The notes under the pieces were generated by a model. The model was not told the origin of the DNA. It saw only the letters and a list, made by a program, of their open reading frames with translations, and did not search any database. A program made the translations under genes and the position numbers. This document shows positions 18,870 through 29,198 of a stretch of 36,348 bases of DNA, piece by piece. Each line of letters begins with the position of its first letter. The stretch's first letter is position 1. The stretch lies in the NCBI GenBank assembly GCA_018398765.1, contig JAHBMJ010005506.1, positions 1-36,348 of the forward strand. Direction: 5' to 3'. This DNA comes from Chromera velia. Lineage: Eukaryota; Sar; Chromeraceae.

Positions 18870-20278
18870 TCACTTACGGATGGAGTTCCTTCTCTGCATG
18901 GCTGCATCTCGTGCTTCCTTTGCAAGCTTTACGGCGTTTTTCTTCTTTTGCAGCTCGCTTGAGTTCCTTTGCTTTCTTTTTTCCTGTTCCCCCCTCCTCT
19001 TCTCTCTCTCCAACGCAACGGCAGCACTGGGCCCCCGCTGTGCGACTGCGACTCGCGCGCGCTCACGCGCCTCCTTTGCTGCTTGCACTCTTCTGTGGTT
19101 TGACTCAAGGGCAAGCGAATCTCTTCTCCTTCTCTCGTCCCTCTCCTTCTTTCTCAGCTCTGTCTCCCTGACCAATACGCCACGTGACCCTCTTCGTGCC
19201 TGAACTCTGTCTCTGGCGTCTGGAGGGGGAAGGGGCAGAAGAGGACCGTCGGATTGTCCTCTGTTTTCCGGATTGGCCGCAGGACCGACCAATACTGCTG
19301 CTGCTGTCGCTTCTTCTGGGTTGTTGTGGAGAGCGTGTGGCACAGAAGGGACTGCTGCTTCTTCTTCTGTCTCCTGCTGCTGCATCTCAAATCCAGGAGG
19401 GGGACCTGCAGGCAGAGGGAGGTCTTCGGCTTGCTGAGGGATGTCTCCTCCCAGGCATCCGCAGACACACGCAGCACAGACATTCTGCAGCACTTTCGGG
19501 GGAGCTGAAGAGCACAGTGAAACGGCCGCATGACGTTGCATTCGATCCATTCCCTGGTAGGCAAAGAGGAGGTGCTTCACTCCCACCGCAAGCTGAGAGA
19601 GGACCTCGTGCTCAGTCAAACCAAACCGCTGGGTCGGAGACAGATCGACCGTGCCGTCCACTACTTCGCTTCCTTCCCCCCTGCCCCCCCTTATCTGCAG
19701 GCCTAGATCAGGGTACCACAGCGGAAGGAATGGAAGGAGAAGGGGAAGAGGGACCAGAACTGACGCACGCATCCCTGCGCCCAAATTGGTTGGGCAGGAA
19801 GTCACGTAACTGAAAGTCCCTGACTTCGCGAACGACCCCCCCCTCTCTCCAAAGACACGCTGAAGCTCTCTCTCCAACCCTGAGAGGACACCACACAGAC
19901 GCACATACAGAGACGGCAGTTCGACTGGAAGAAGATACCACCTGCACACGCAAGTGGTCCTCCTCTCCCACCCATACCCGGACGATCATATCATACGAAA
20001 TGAAGCCCCCCCGGCCTACTGGCCAATCCTTGCCGCCTGGAAGTACTGGCTGGGAGGGGGGAAGAGCACTCGTGCCTTCAGGAGGTCATCAAACTCTTCA
20101 GACTCCTCGTCCATCCGCTCAGCACGGTAGAAGCTGCTGCCTTCACAGGTAGAGAAGGCGGTGTCGACAGCGTTTAGCAAGTCACGTCTCTGCTGCTCGA
20201 TCATTCGAGCTGCATGGGAGGGGGAAGTGCGTGACATTGCGTGCCACTCGGATTCGGATGGAGAGTGGCACTCCGAAG
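18870..20278 (-). pseudogene. Phosphagen (guanidino) kinase with basic C-terminal extension; three frameshifts
   Basis: The family transfers phosphate between ATP and creatine, arginine or related guanidines. The order on the minus strand is SIRIRVARNVTHFPLP, RDLLNAVDTAF, ARVLFPPPSQYFQ, DWPVGRGGF, VWVGEEDHLRV, LYVRLCGVLSGLE, the reactive-Cys motif SCPTNLGAGMRAS, then DLSPTQRFGLTEHEV. Lengths match creatine kinase exactly only if the frame changes at about 20195-20210 (one extra base), 20030 (one base missing) and 19925 (one extra base). Apart from these shifts the key Arg, Glu and Cys residues are present. About 210 residues follow the kinase. The last 100 are Lys/Arg/Glu-rich and look like a coiled coil; no usual family member has this. 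The stop overlaps a perfect donor-like GTAAGT, so the C-terminus may continue. Recent pseudogene is my first choice; assembly indels or recoding are alternatives. Confidence 0.7.
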
Positions 20279-20360
20279 CTGTGCAGAGAAGGGAGAGGGA
20301 GGATGGAGCCGTCAAGCCGTGGCTGTGGATTCAACGCGTCATCGGCCATCCTGTGCTCAC

Positions 20361-20729
20361 GTCGGACGAGGGGACCCAGACTTTCCCCAAACCTCTCCAG
20401 CTAGGTCCGTCGCCTTCCCCATTATACATCCCCCGGCCCCATTCACATTTGCCACCCACAGGCACAGATAATCAATGGCCTGTTCCGGTTCTGTATGGAT
20501 GCAACTCCAAAAGAGAGAGGGCAGAAAAAACTTCACAAACCAACCCCCCTCTCTCCCTTCATCCAGCAATTCTAGCAGCCTCCTCTGGAGGTTGAGGAGG
20601 GTTCTCATCGCAATGTCATCTCCCATGCCCTCAAGGGCCAAAATCCCCTCCCACTCTGCAATCAAATCCCCTGCCTGCTTCCAGTTCAGGCATGAGTACA
20701 CTTCTTCGGAGAGGGCCCGCACTCGCTCT
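20361..20729 (-). CDS. Probable exon upstream of the phosphagen kinase domain
   Basis: An open minus-strand frame begins after the acceptor CTCTGTGCAG at 20730 and ends at donor GAC/GTGAGC (20360). The 82-nt intron 20279-20360 joins it in phase (ACC Thr codon) to the first kinase exon, giving SPRPTFGVPLSIRIRVARN. It contains a helical segment (RALSEEVYSCLNWKQAGDL, then MRTLLNLQRRLLELLDEG). The middle (about 20450-20560) may hide a further intron. It does not resemble the usual N-terminal lobe of phosphagen kinases, so the protein's N-terminus is unusual or lost. Confidence 0.45.
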
Positions 20730-20804
20730 CTGCACAGAGAGAGATCTACGTGATTGCCTGGAGGGCAATTGCCTCCAACAGGGCATGGTGGTGGTCGGAC
20801 TTAC

Positions 20805-21135
20805 CACCGTGGTTGGTTTCAAGAATTCTCTTCCACTCGTTAGGGGGGGCGTGGAGCATGCCATTGGTGTCTCTGACTGCTTTCCATGTAGCAGGGAAGA
20901 TGAGGTGTCTGGGTTCTTCTAGGCAGACATGACAGAGAGACCCCTCTTTTCTTCTTCTCGTGGTAGTCAACCACTCTGATGGGTCCTCAGGGTCCCTCCA
21001 AACATCGCAGAGGGTTCCCACGGGCTCAAGAGAGGCAGGCTGCTGGGATGGGGGGACAACTCTCAAGGGCTTCCCATGCACCTTCACAAAGGGACAGTAG
21101 TAGAGACTGCCGTGGAGGTCTCTCAAGAATGGCCA
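20805..21135 (-). CDS. Hypothetical exon, upstream part of the kinase gene
   Basis: It opens after a good acceptor (CTTTGCCTCACCCCAG) and ends at a perfect donor, G/GTAAGT (20804). The translation contains WPFLRDLHGSLYYCPF, a CxxC pair (SLCHVCLEEPRHL) and NEWKRILETN. Joining it to the next exon misses phase by one base, as at other points in this gene. I do not recognise a family. Further upstream a possible start ATG lies at 21278, in a Pro/Thr/Ser-rich frame. Confidence 0.4.
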
Positions 21136-21278
21136 CTGGGGTGAGGCAAAGAGACAACCGCAACCGTCTCTTCATGAGAGGTACTGGGGAGAGGGGCTGA
21201 GACGGGGGGGGTGGTGTCTTCAGGAGACGTAGGCGGAGAAACGACTATGAACGTCTCTCCAGAGGAAGTTGTGGCCAT

Positions 21279-21819
21279 ATACAAAGAGCCGACCCTGACC
21301 GTCCCTCTGATAGGGGAGTCGGCAATAGCAAGAGCTAGGCAGAAGGGCCATCAGGAAGAACGTAAAGACCAGGGTCGGGAAGGCAGCTCGACCTCTGCTG
21401 GAGTACCTGCACGAGCCAAAAAAAGCACTGTTATTTCGGTCCAGAACTCACCTGCGATCCCCAGAACGACCTCACTTGCTAAGGGAAAGAGCAAGCAAAC
21501 GCGTGCACCCAGCCCCCCAGCACCCCAGCCACGGACACACACGGACACGCTCAACCACACGCTCAAGCACATGCATGCACACGCATGCACACACACACAC
21601 ACTCTCTTCTATTCTATTCTTATGTCATTAAATTTTTTTCCTCTGGGGCTTCTTTGTGTGTGCGTGTGTTCGTATGCATGTACGTGTGTATGTATATACA
21701 TATACAAGAATGTAGATGTGTGCAGAAGTGTGTATGTGTAAATTCATGTGTGTGTGTGTGTGTCTGTATGTCTGTGTGTGTGTGTATGCGTGTATGTGTG
21801 TGTATGTGTGTGTGTGTGT

Positions 21820-21868
<49 letters not shown>

Positions 21869-22774
21869 TGATAGAGAGAGAGAGAGAGAGAGAAACAGGT
21901 TTTATAATTTCCTTCCTTTTCTTTTCTTTTGAATGATATGAAAACAGACAGACATGCAGACAGATCAGAACATACCAGGACAGGTAGGTGGAGTGCCAAA
22001 AGTACACGGGCACAAAGGAAGGCTTACCTCTTCGCAACGGCCTTCACGAACACACTCAAAACAGGTCGGCAGGGAGGCAGGCAGGTGGACACACACAAAC
22101 ACGCACACACATACATGGAGAAAAACGGGTGAATTGACCTTGTGCAGAACAAGTTAGAAAATGGTTGAGGGAACAGGCAAACTGACGTCTATATGTTTGC
22201 TTCAGATGCGCGACTTTATCCCTGGACACCTCCATTGCTCCCCTGGTTATGGAGACCTCATTCCCATATATCTGCTCCTTCTCCTTCAATGGTTGTTGAA
22301 GACTCGAGATGGGCTCTGGAATGCGGAATTCTGGTTTTCCACTTCGTTCTCTTCTGGCACTGGTGATGCCTTCGCATAGATGGGGATGCTCATGCTTCGG
22401 GAATATCTGCACCTACAGGAGCAACGCTCGCACTCGTCAACATGTTATTGGACGCCAGTCTCATTTGCGGCGTCTCCGTCAGCTCTTTCTTCTCCTGGTC
22501 CTCAATCCTTTCTTCTTTGTCATGTCCCTTATGCCTGTCGCCCGCCCCCTTTTTTATCGAGTCATTTGGGGGTCAAAGGATCGCATGAACTTCGAGGGAC
22601 TCCTCCAGCTCTCTATGAAGACGCTCCTATGAGTCATCTGCTGAAGAGTGAGAAGAGGGGGTGCACATATATATTTGCAAACACATCGAGAGATACGTAC
22701 CAATGCATCGAAATTAGTCAAATTGAAATAGAGAGATGAAGACAGTCATCCAAGATGCGTATTGATTCTCACTT
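21279..22774. other. Intergenic, microsatellite-containing, no gene recognised
   Basis: Holds CA/TG and GA tracts (separate entry). Short open frames between 22150 and 22740 show no recognisable family. Confidence 0.5.
21540..21895. repeat. Microsatellites: (CA)n, imperfect (TG)n, (GA)n
   Basis: A short CACA/GCATGCAC stretch at 21540-21602 is followed by interrupted (TG)n over 21656-21870. The purest stretch runs 21825-21860. (AG)n follows at about 21872-21892. Confidence 0.95.
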
Positions 22775-22998
22775 CGTAGCATTGTGGAGGTTAGAGTGTG
22801 ACTATGACAAGCATTTGTATCAGGACTGCGTCTACGGTGGGCGCGGCGTCGAGCGCACCATACAGCATGCATGCAGAATTAATGGTGCTCGCATGCAGTC
22901 AATAGCAAGTCATCTGTTGTTTAGCTTGAACCCAAGAGATTGCAGTAGTGACTTTGTATGACAGAACTTTAATCTTATGAGCCCCGTACGCTACCCGA
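22775..22998 (+). repeat. Dispersed repeat A, copy 1
   Basis: 224 bp, same length as 26007-26230 with seven substitutions (about 97% identical). It includes GCATGCATGC and encodes an open frame (WRLECDYDKH..., SLNPRDCSSDFV) retained in both copies. Confidence 0.95.
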
Positions 22999-23170
22999 TG
23001 TGGTTAGCAGAGCAGAGTTCGACCACGGACTGCTGCTCTTCTGTTGAATCTTGATACGAGACGACTCTCTGTATCGATCGAACAACAGTTGTCAGCCTGT
23101 CTTCTGCACCAAAGAGAATTCTTTTGTGTGCGTAGATTGTGAGCCTTGGAAGTTTTTATGCTTCAGAAAA

Positions 23171-24031
23171 ATGGTAGGACAGAAAGGGAAAGGGGCCGAA
23201 AGATTGGCGGCAGTTGCCTCTGTGATCGACATTGCCGACAAACTTCGCAACGTCTCGGTCGGTGCGGTCAAGGAGAAGGGCGACGCTGTTGATGTGGATC
23301 TCTCAGAGCTTGCAGAAGAGTTGAGACCCTGGCTGCTCTCTGCTGCGATGCCTTGCACAGAGGGAGAGAAGCCTGAGAAGAGAGAGAGAGAGCCGCAAGA
23401 GGCAGAAGCGAAGGGGAAAAAGAAAAGAAAAGCAAGAAGAGCCCCCCGATTCTCCGCAAAGCAATGGTTGCAGCATCCCGCCGCTGCCCAGCTCGATGAC
23501 AGTTCTGAAGAAGTCTTTGAGGAGAGAGGAAGAGAAGAGAAAGAGTCGCAGCCTGTTCTGCCTGCAGGTCTACCTACGGGTGCATTTCCAGAGGTGGAGC
23601 CAAGGACGTCGTTTGACTTCAGTTCCGGCTCCCCGATGATGGCTTTGGCCGGAGGGGATGGACAAATTACAACAACAGCAGCAGATGATCCATATCCCAT
23701 GATGATTGGACACATCCAGCAGAAGAGAAAAGGAAAAGGAGAGAGGATGAGGGAGAAAAAGAGAAGGAAAAGGGAAATAAAGAGTGAGAAGAGACACCAG
23801 GCCGAGCTCCATTCGATCAGACAGGAGCGTATTCGGTCGGGGATTTTGTTTGAGCACCCAGGGTGGCTGCGCGAGGAGACGAGGGGTTTTGGCAACCAAG
23901 TCATGCCGAGAGTGGACCCATTCCAGTTCCGCTCTATTCGGCAATCCGATCAGCATATCACTCCTCGAGGTGGGGAAGACCCAGAGAGAACAGCAGTCCT
24001 CGAAGGGAGGAGAAGGAGAAAAGAAGCATGA
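23171..24031 (+). CDS. Lys/Arg/Glu-rich protein of unknown function (inverted-repeat left arm)
   Basis: A 286-codon frame from an ATG at 23171; the frame is open further upstream to 23051. The N-terminus is helical (ERLAAVASVIDIADKLRNV). A basic patch (KGKKKRKARRAPRFSAKQWL) and an acidic segment follow. Then comes a PYPMMIGHI motif, a long charged helix (KGERMREKKRRKREIKSEKR) and AELHSIRQERIRSGILFEHP. The basic stretches would fit nuclear or nucleic-acid-binding localisation, but no domain is recognised. The minus-strand region 27595-29007 encodes a diverged homologue with the same order of segments. Coding-like sequence continues past the stop (EQLRDAPANFSPEQVQVGED, near 24100-24180), so an intron or a frameshift may link it to 24230-24838. 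Confidence 0.5.
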   Translation: MVGQKGKGAERLAAVASVIDIADKLRNVSVGAVKEKGDAVDVDLSELAEELRPWLLSAAMPCTEGEKPEKREREPQEAEAKGKKKRKARRAPRFSAKQWLQHPAAAQLDDSSEEVFEERGREEKESQPVLPAGLPTGAFPEVEPRTSFDFSSGSPMMALAGGDGQITTTAADDPYPMMIGHIQQKRKGKGERMREKKRRKREIKSEKRHQAELHSIRQERIRSGILFEHPGWLREETRGFGNQVMPRVDPFQFRSIRQSDQHITPRGGEDPERTAVLEGRRRRKEA

Positions 24032-24229
24032 AGGGAAAGAAAGAGGGGTGCGGAGTGGAGAGCAGTAAGAAGAGTCACCGAGGGGGTGGGTGTCACTGAG
24101 CAGCTCCGCGATGCGCCTGCCAACTTCAGTCCCGAACAGGTGCAGGTGGGAGAGGATCGCGCGATCGAAAGTGAAACATCAGGTCCTGCGTCATCAGCCT
24201 GTCTCTCTGCGTAACGAGACAGCGACGCA

Positions 24230-24838
24230 ATGGGAAGAGAGAGGAGTGGGATGTTGTCAACTGAATCCACCCTGAGTCAAGTACAGTTCGACGATGACAA
24301 TCTCTGTTGCCCCAGGCTGGAGATGGTGCAAGGAAGTGAGGAAGAGAGGAACGTTGTGAAAGAGATTGGGGTAGGAGAAGGAGGAGTGGAGAGGAAAGGT
24401 GGAACGTCGAAGCCTGCCGAGTTGCCAGTTAACTCCATTGACGTTCAGTCACAGAAGGTGGGCGGAGGCTATGGAAGGAAGGAGGTGAAAGAACAGAAAG
24501 TGAAGGAATCGGTGGCAGTTAAAGGTGATGGAGACAAAAGGTGGGAACTTAGGCCCAAGCCAACGAAAAAACAAAAAATGAAACAGGAGAAGGAGAAGGC
24601 TCGTGCAGAGAAACTCGAGGCCGAGAGTCTCAGACAAAAGCGTGAGATGATGCCAACGCATTCTTCCCGGCAGGTGTTCACGCTGCTGCCTCAGGAGGGA
24701 GACAGCGAAGCAGTACTGCTCTACAAAGAGAAGAAGAGGGAGTATTGGAAAGAGGTTGGTCGACTGGCACGAGCGGGTATTCCAAAAATAATTCAAGGCC
24801 TCCCAGTACCAGTGAAGCCTGCAGAAATAGAGAATTAA
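24230..24838 (+). CDS. Charged coiled-coil frame, probably the 3' part of the preceding gene
   Basis: A 202-codon frame rich in Lys and Glu, with a long predicted helix (KKQKMKQEKEKARAEKLEAE). The C-terminus is more ordered: VFTLLPQEGDSEAVLLYKEK, then EYWKEVGRLARAGIPKIIQG. The minus-strand paralogue ends in a comparable short hydrophobic/aromatic segment (EYIQKYFSKPWAQYAMVTF). No known domain is seen. Confidence 0.4.
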   Translation: MGRERSGMLSTESTLSQVQFDDDNLCCPRLEMVQGSEEERNVVKEIGVGEGGVERKGGTSKPAELPVNSIDVQSQKVGGGYGRKEVKEQKVKESVAVKGDGDKRWELRPKPTKKQKMKQEKEKARAEKLEAESLRQKREMMPTHSSRQVFTLLPQEGDSEAVLLYKEKKREYWKEVGRLARAGIPKIIQGLPVPVKPAEIEN

Positions 24839-25973
24839 CTTTTAAAGGCTTCATGATCATTTGAGCCCGGGCTTTGTTGTGTGCTCGTTTGCTTTGGTTT
24901 GTCCGTCTACATTTTACTTCACCTCGTTGTGACGTATCTGGTTCGTTTTCTTTGCCTGCTCTTACCGGTGCAAGGAACATTACCTGTTGTCTTCTTTGAT
25001 TAAGCTATCGGTTTCTGTTGAAAGAACATTAATGGAAAGGGAGACCTCACACTCACGTTTGGCTTGCAGTTCATTTCTGTTTCCTTCGTCCGCTTGATCG
25101 TTTGGTGATCAATCTGTCAGAGTGTCTGTCAGATTCTGTCGGCACCTGATCTCACGTTGTTTGCCCAGAGTTTTTTTACCCATCATGAGCGTCTTGGCAC
25201 TAAGTCTTTTGCGTGCTTAGACCGCGGGGACGCGGTCAGGAGGGAGGGGGCACGTGGGTTCATATGGGTGTGAGTGGTTCTCAGAGAGAGAAGGAACATG
25301 TGGCAACAGGAGAGAGAGAGGTGTGGATAGAAAGAAAGATGAAAGGGAATCAAGGTGTGGATGGAAAGAAAGATGAAAGGGAATTAAGACGAGAAGCCGT
25401 CGTAACGAAAAGAAACAAACTGCAAAGAAAGGCGAGACAACAAAGGAACGATGAGAGAATTTGGATGGTTGTGTCAACCATGTGTGTGTTTCACGCTGGG
25501 CTGGCTGTCAGAACAATCATTCGCATCGATCATCGAATTCACGATCTTTGTCTTCGAGAAGAAAGACTGACCTCGATGCCATTTGCACAAATGCCAACGG
25601 AAGAAGATGCTTCAACAGGAAAGGAACAAAGAAAAGAGAAAGACAGACAACTCTTTGCTGTCAGCGCAGTGTGTTTGCGAGAAGAAGGCTGACACTCAGA
25701 TCAATCGGAGAAGAGAAAGGACGAGAGTTGAAGTTAGGCAGACTCTGAGGTGACTGGGTTGGCTGTGGACAAACCAATCATACAATCCGCACATCCTCTG
25801 CACTGTTGAACTACAGGTTCGAGTCCTGTGAGCAATTCTCAACTCTGCCCTTCATGTGACAGAAGAGACCCCGCCTTGAGTTAACGGTTGTGAGCTTAAT
25901 CAATAGCCAACGCGATCCTTTGACTCTGTTCTGCTTAGCACTGTGTATGGCATGACTGCTCCATGCGATTTAA
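24839..25973. other. Left-arm spacer without a recognised gene
   Basis: Contains a GC-rich boundary at 25222-25255 (GAGGGAGGGGGCACGT). A plus frame at 25213-25692 has an internal duplication of GGATAGAAAGAAAGATGAAA-like sequence (about 25325-25385). A tRNA-like segment lies at about 25757-25835. I see no convincing protein family. Confidence 0.45.
25757..25835 (+). repeat. tRNA-like (SINE-like) segment
   Basis: Contains an A-box-like TTGGCTGTGGACAAACCAA and, 40 bp on, a perfect B-box arm ACAGG-TTCGAGT-CCTGT. The acceptor ends do not pair, so it is not a working tRNA. An inverted relative lies at 27011-27090. Confidence 0.35.
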
Positions 25974-26006
25974 GTGGCAGGGACACCACTCTGGAGGGAG
26001 GGGGCA

Positions 26007-26230
26007 CGTAGCATTGTGGAGGTTAGAGTGTGACTATGATAAGCATTCGTGTCAGGACTGCATCTACGGTGGGGGCGGCGTTGAGCGCACCATACAGCAT
26101 GCATGCAGAATTAATAGTGCTCGCATGCAGTCAATAGCAAGTCATCTGTTGTTTAGCTTGAACCCAAGAGATTGCAGTAGTGACTTTGTATGACAGAACT
26201 TTAATCTTATGAGCCCCGTACGCTACCCGA
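26007..26230 (+). repeat. Dispersed repeat A, copy 2 (left arm of inner element)
   Basis: Second copy of repeat A. It is immediately preceded by the GC-rich boundary GAGGGAGGGGGCA, which is mirrored at the other end of the inner element (26789-26802). Confidence 0.95.
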
Positions 26231-26532
26231 CACACTTGCTAACCTTTGCACTGCACTGGCTTCTCTTCGTCATCGTGAAGATCCGTGATCAGCTCCAAGC
26301 AACACTTACTGGTGGATTCTCTCAGAGCAACTTTTGAATGAAATTTATTGTGTAAAAAGCAGATACAACGACAGAAGGCGGTAGAAGATGGACATTTATT
26401 CAGATATGAGGCTTGGTGTGAAGGGTGAAACCATCAAGAGCACCTTTTTGCTGATAGGTTTATTATCGCTTGTTTCACTCTCAGAGAAAAAACATCATGG
26501 TGTTGTTCAGACTGTCAGATACATACAAGGAG
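26231..26532. other. Central part of the inner element
   Basis: 302 bp between repeats A' and B', with no coding capacity recognised. The mirror axis of the whole structure falls in or next to it. Confidence 0.5.
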
Positions 26533-26788
26533 CGTAGGGATGTAGGCCCTCAGCTAGTCGTAGCTGGGATCAGCTCTTACATACGGATAAAGGTTCTGTC
26601 ATGCATGGGTAGTTCTGCTATCTCTATTCTGTAAGACAAACAACGGATGTCTTCATAGAGACTGCATGCTGCACAATTAATTCCCGGCCATGCAGCATGC
26701 ATGCATGCATGCATGCGCCTTACACACGTTATGCACGCATACTTCATTTTATCCTGACACAACTGCTTGTCAGACCTTCACAATGCTA
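26533..26788 (-). repeat. Dispersed repeat B, copy 1 (right arm of inner element)
   Basis: 256 bp, equal in length to 29199-29454 and about 95% identical. It contains an uninterrupted run of overlapping GCATGC cores near 26695-26716. Its reverse complement is a diverged homologue of repeat A. Confidence 0.95.
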
Positions 26789-27010
26789 CGTGCCCCCTCC
26801 CTCTAGAGCGGCGTCCCGCCACTTCATCAGCATGAGGCAATTTGATCTCAAAAAGGCGTGGTCCATACAGAACGGTCTCGAATCTGTGCAAATCACCTCA
26901 AGTCATTTTCTCCCTCTTTCAGCCTTTGCTGCTGAACGATTAGGCTTATGACGACTGATTCCAAAGCATGCTCTCTTTTTTTACATGAAAACTTTAAGTG
27001 GGATAAAGAA

Positions 27011-27090
27011 TCGTTCACAGGATTTGAACCTGGAATGCAGCAGCACATGAGATGAACTGTTTCTCTGATTGGCTAATCCATAGCCAATAC
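27011..27090 (-). repeat. tRNA-like (SINE-like) segment, mirrored copy
   Basis: On the minus strand it reads TTGGCTATGGATTAGCCAA (D-arm-like stem TGGC/GCCA), followed by a B-box arm GGTTCAAATCC. Its layout and spacing match the plus-strand segment at 25757. No acceptor-stem pairing is visible. Confidence 0.35.
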
Positions 27091-27594
27091 TAGCTAATAC
27101 AGCCACCTCTGCCTACTTCAACTCTTGCTCTCTCTTTTTTTTGATCGATCTGAATGACTGCCTTGCTTCACACGTCAATGTGACATCATGCTGCACAAAA
27201 AGAATCTTCTCTTTCTGACCATCACTCACTATCAACTGTCAGCTCTTCTTCTCCTTCTCTCTATATTTTCTTCTCTCACTGCCACCTGCTCTTCTGTCTC
27301 TTCCTTTCCTCTCTCACTAGTACTATGCCCCCTCCCTCTAACGCCGTGCTCCGCGGCTGAGCGAAGGCACCCAACAATTGAAACGATCTCTGAGAAAAAA
27401 AAATTCCTGCCCAACGCAGGTGAGACGGGACCCCGGTACAGGCAAACAGAATCAAACAGACGCGCAAAACCAAAGCAACCGCACGTCCAAACGAAATGAA
27501 GGGATATGGATGAACAGAAAAAGGGAAGCGTTGAAATGTGACTGTATTCCGTCTCCAATTCTGGCTCACATACTTCATGACATACACACACCCC

Positions 27595-29007
27595 TCAACG
27601 AAACGTCACCATTGCATACTGTGCCCACGGTTTAGAGAAATACTTCTGGATGTACTCATCGTGAGACAGTATTTGGGTTTTTCCAGACTGGGCACCCCCT
27701 GTATCCCCCTTCATGCTCGGCGTCTCTACCCTCTCGCAGTTACTGTGATGGATAGAGGCGAGTTGATACGTTTGCACATTCTTTTTCAGGGGAGGCGCTG
27801 CATTCGAACCAAACCCCCTCTTCCCCTGCTTATGACACGTCTCCATGCTATTGCGAAGGCGCACTGACGTGATTCTGTATTGTTGCTCTCGAATTTTATG
27901 GGGGTCTCTAAGTTGGGGCACAGAGTTGCTGCTGAATCCCCCCCACTGCTCTTTCTCCCCCATCACTCTTACTTGGTTTTCAAGAAGCGACGACTGCCTC
28001 TGCCTGAGAGCGTTGATTTCGGCTCTCTGAGTCTCTTGCCTCTTCCACTCCTTTCGCTTCTCTTTCCTTCTTTTTCGGTCCTCCTGCACTGTAACCCTAT
28101 CCTGTCTCTCTACTTGCACCTCTACACTCACTCCTTGAAGGGAGGCACCAAGATTCGTCTGGTGGCTATCCCCACGAGCTTACCGGATAGTATTGATCTC
28201 TGCACGATGCTTCACCTCCTTCTACCTCTCTCTCTTCCTCTGTTGTTTCTCTCTCCTTCTTTCGGCTTTCCCCTTCCCAGCTGCTTCGGTTCTGCCGATC
28301 ATCATCGGCATGGGTTCCATCACTAGAATGGGCTGGACCGGGCTGAATGACAGGGTTTCTTCACCGCTCGGGTCGTACATGTTAATGTCTCCCTGGTCAG
28401 TCGGTCGACTAGCATCAGAAGACGGCCCCTCCCAGTCTTTTCCCTTTTCTTCTGCTTCTTCGGACGTCACCTGAGGGAAAGTACTTTAACCTTTATCTTC
28501 TCTCTCAACAGACTCTTTCTGGGTGGACAGGTCTACTGGTGCACCAGGGATGGACCTCACAGGCCTCCAATCACTTCTCCTGTGGGGACTTCTCTCCCGT
28601 TTCACATCCATCTGCAACCGTTGCGACGCAGACAGGGGACTGTTATTGCTCCCCCCTCTTCCTGAAGGTGTCTTTTGCTTCTTTGTGCTGCCGTCTACTG
28701 AGCCGCTTGCTTGTTTGCGGGCCCAGGCTCCAGCGGTCAACTTCTGACTCCTTCGGGTCTTCGACTTCTTCAAAATTCCCTCTGTATCGGCAGGGGATCT
28801 TCTCGAAAGTGACTGCGGATTCCTCTTTCCTGAAGGGGCGGCTGTGGAAGGCCTACCTGCAGCCTCCACAAGATTTTTTGCAAGTATTCTGCCTTCTGCC
28901 AGGAGGGCTTGACCATTCTTCTGCACGTGAAGGATGGACATGTTTTTAAACTGGTCAAGAGCCTTAAACAACAGAACAAAATTCCCGAACCGTTCTACTA
29001 CCAACAT
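27595..29007 (-). pseudogene. Diverged, interrupted paralogue of the 23171-24838 gene
   Basis: Three minus-strand frames follow in order: 29007-28486, 28470-28222 and 28131-27595. They mirror the plus-strand gene: helical start (LLFKALDQFKNM), basic patch (KKSKTRRSQKLTAGAWARKQ), PMPMMIGRT, charged helix (RKRRKEKRKEWKRQ), AEINALRQRQSSLLENQ, then a C-terminal part ending in QKYFSKPWAQYAMVTF. The plus-strand gene reads from PMMIG through AELHSIRQ in one frame; here the same span is broken between 28222 and 28131. Either introns fill the gaps or the copy is decaying. Function unknown. Confidence 0.45.
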
Positions 29008-29198
29008 GACTGCTAACTGACAAAGAAATTCAAAAGGGCTTTGAAAAAGGTCGCTTCTACTGAATTGGACTTCCTACAGTGACTGCGTGCAAAGCTCCAT
29101 GGACGAGCAATATGACTGCAGCGCGAAAGGCTGTTCGAACGATCAATCCGAAGAGAGTGCACAAACCCACTGAGGCTGGATCGTATGCTCCACTGCCA

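Noticed and set aside
20030-20080. A 20-nt GT...AG micro-intron in the phosphagen kinase that would restore frame
   Set aside because: Splicing it out would delete LFPPPSQ, which aligns with the conserved LFxKPxS segment of the family. A one-base deletion just downstream explains the alignment better.
20730-20750. Another 20-nt GT...AG micro-intron, in a possible upstream exon of the kinase gene
   Set aside because: It restores frame by chance one time in three, and a normal intron with a perfect GTAAGT donor (20804) ends at the same acceptor.
21585-22037. Frames rich in Cys/Val or Thr/His
   Set aside because: They translate the (TG)n/(CA)n microsatellite.
22309-22632. Plus-strand frame with a hydrophobic stretch (LFLLLVLNPFFFVMSL) as a membrane protein gene
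   Set aside because: Isolated frame, overlapped by an equally long frame in another phase, with no family resemblance or splice context.
25757-25835. A functional tRNA gene
   Set aside because: The T-arm is good but no 7-bp acceptor stem or anticodon stem can be formed.
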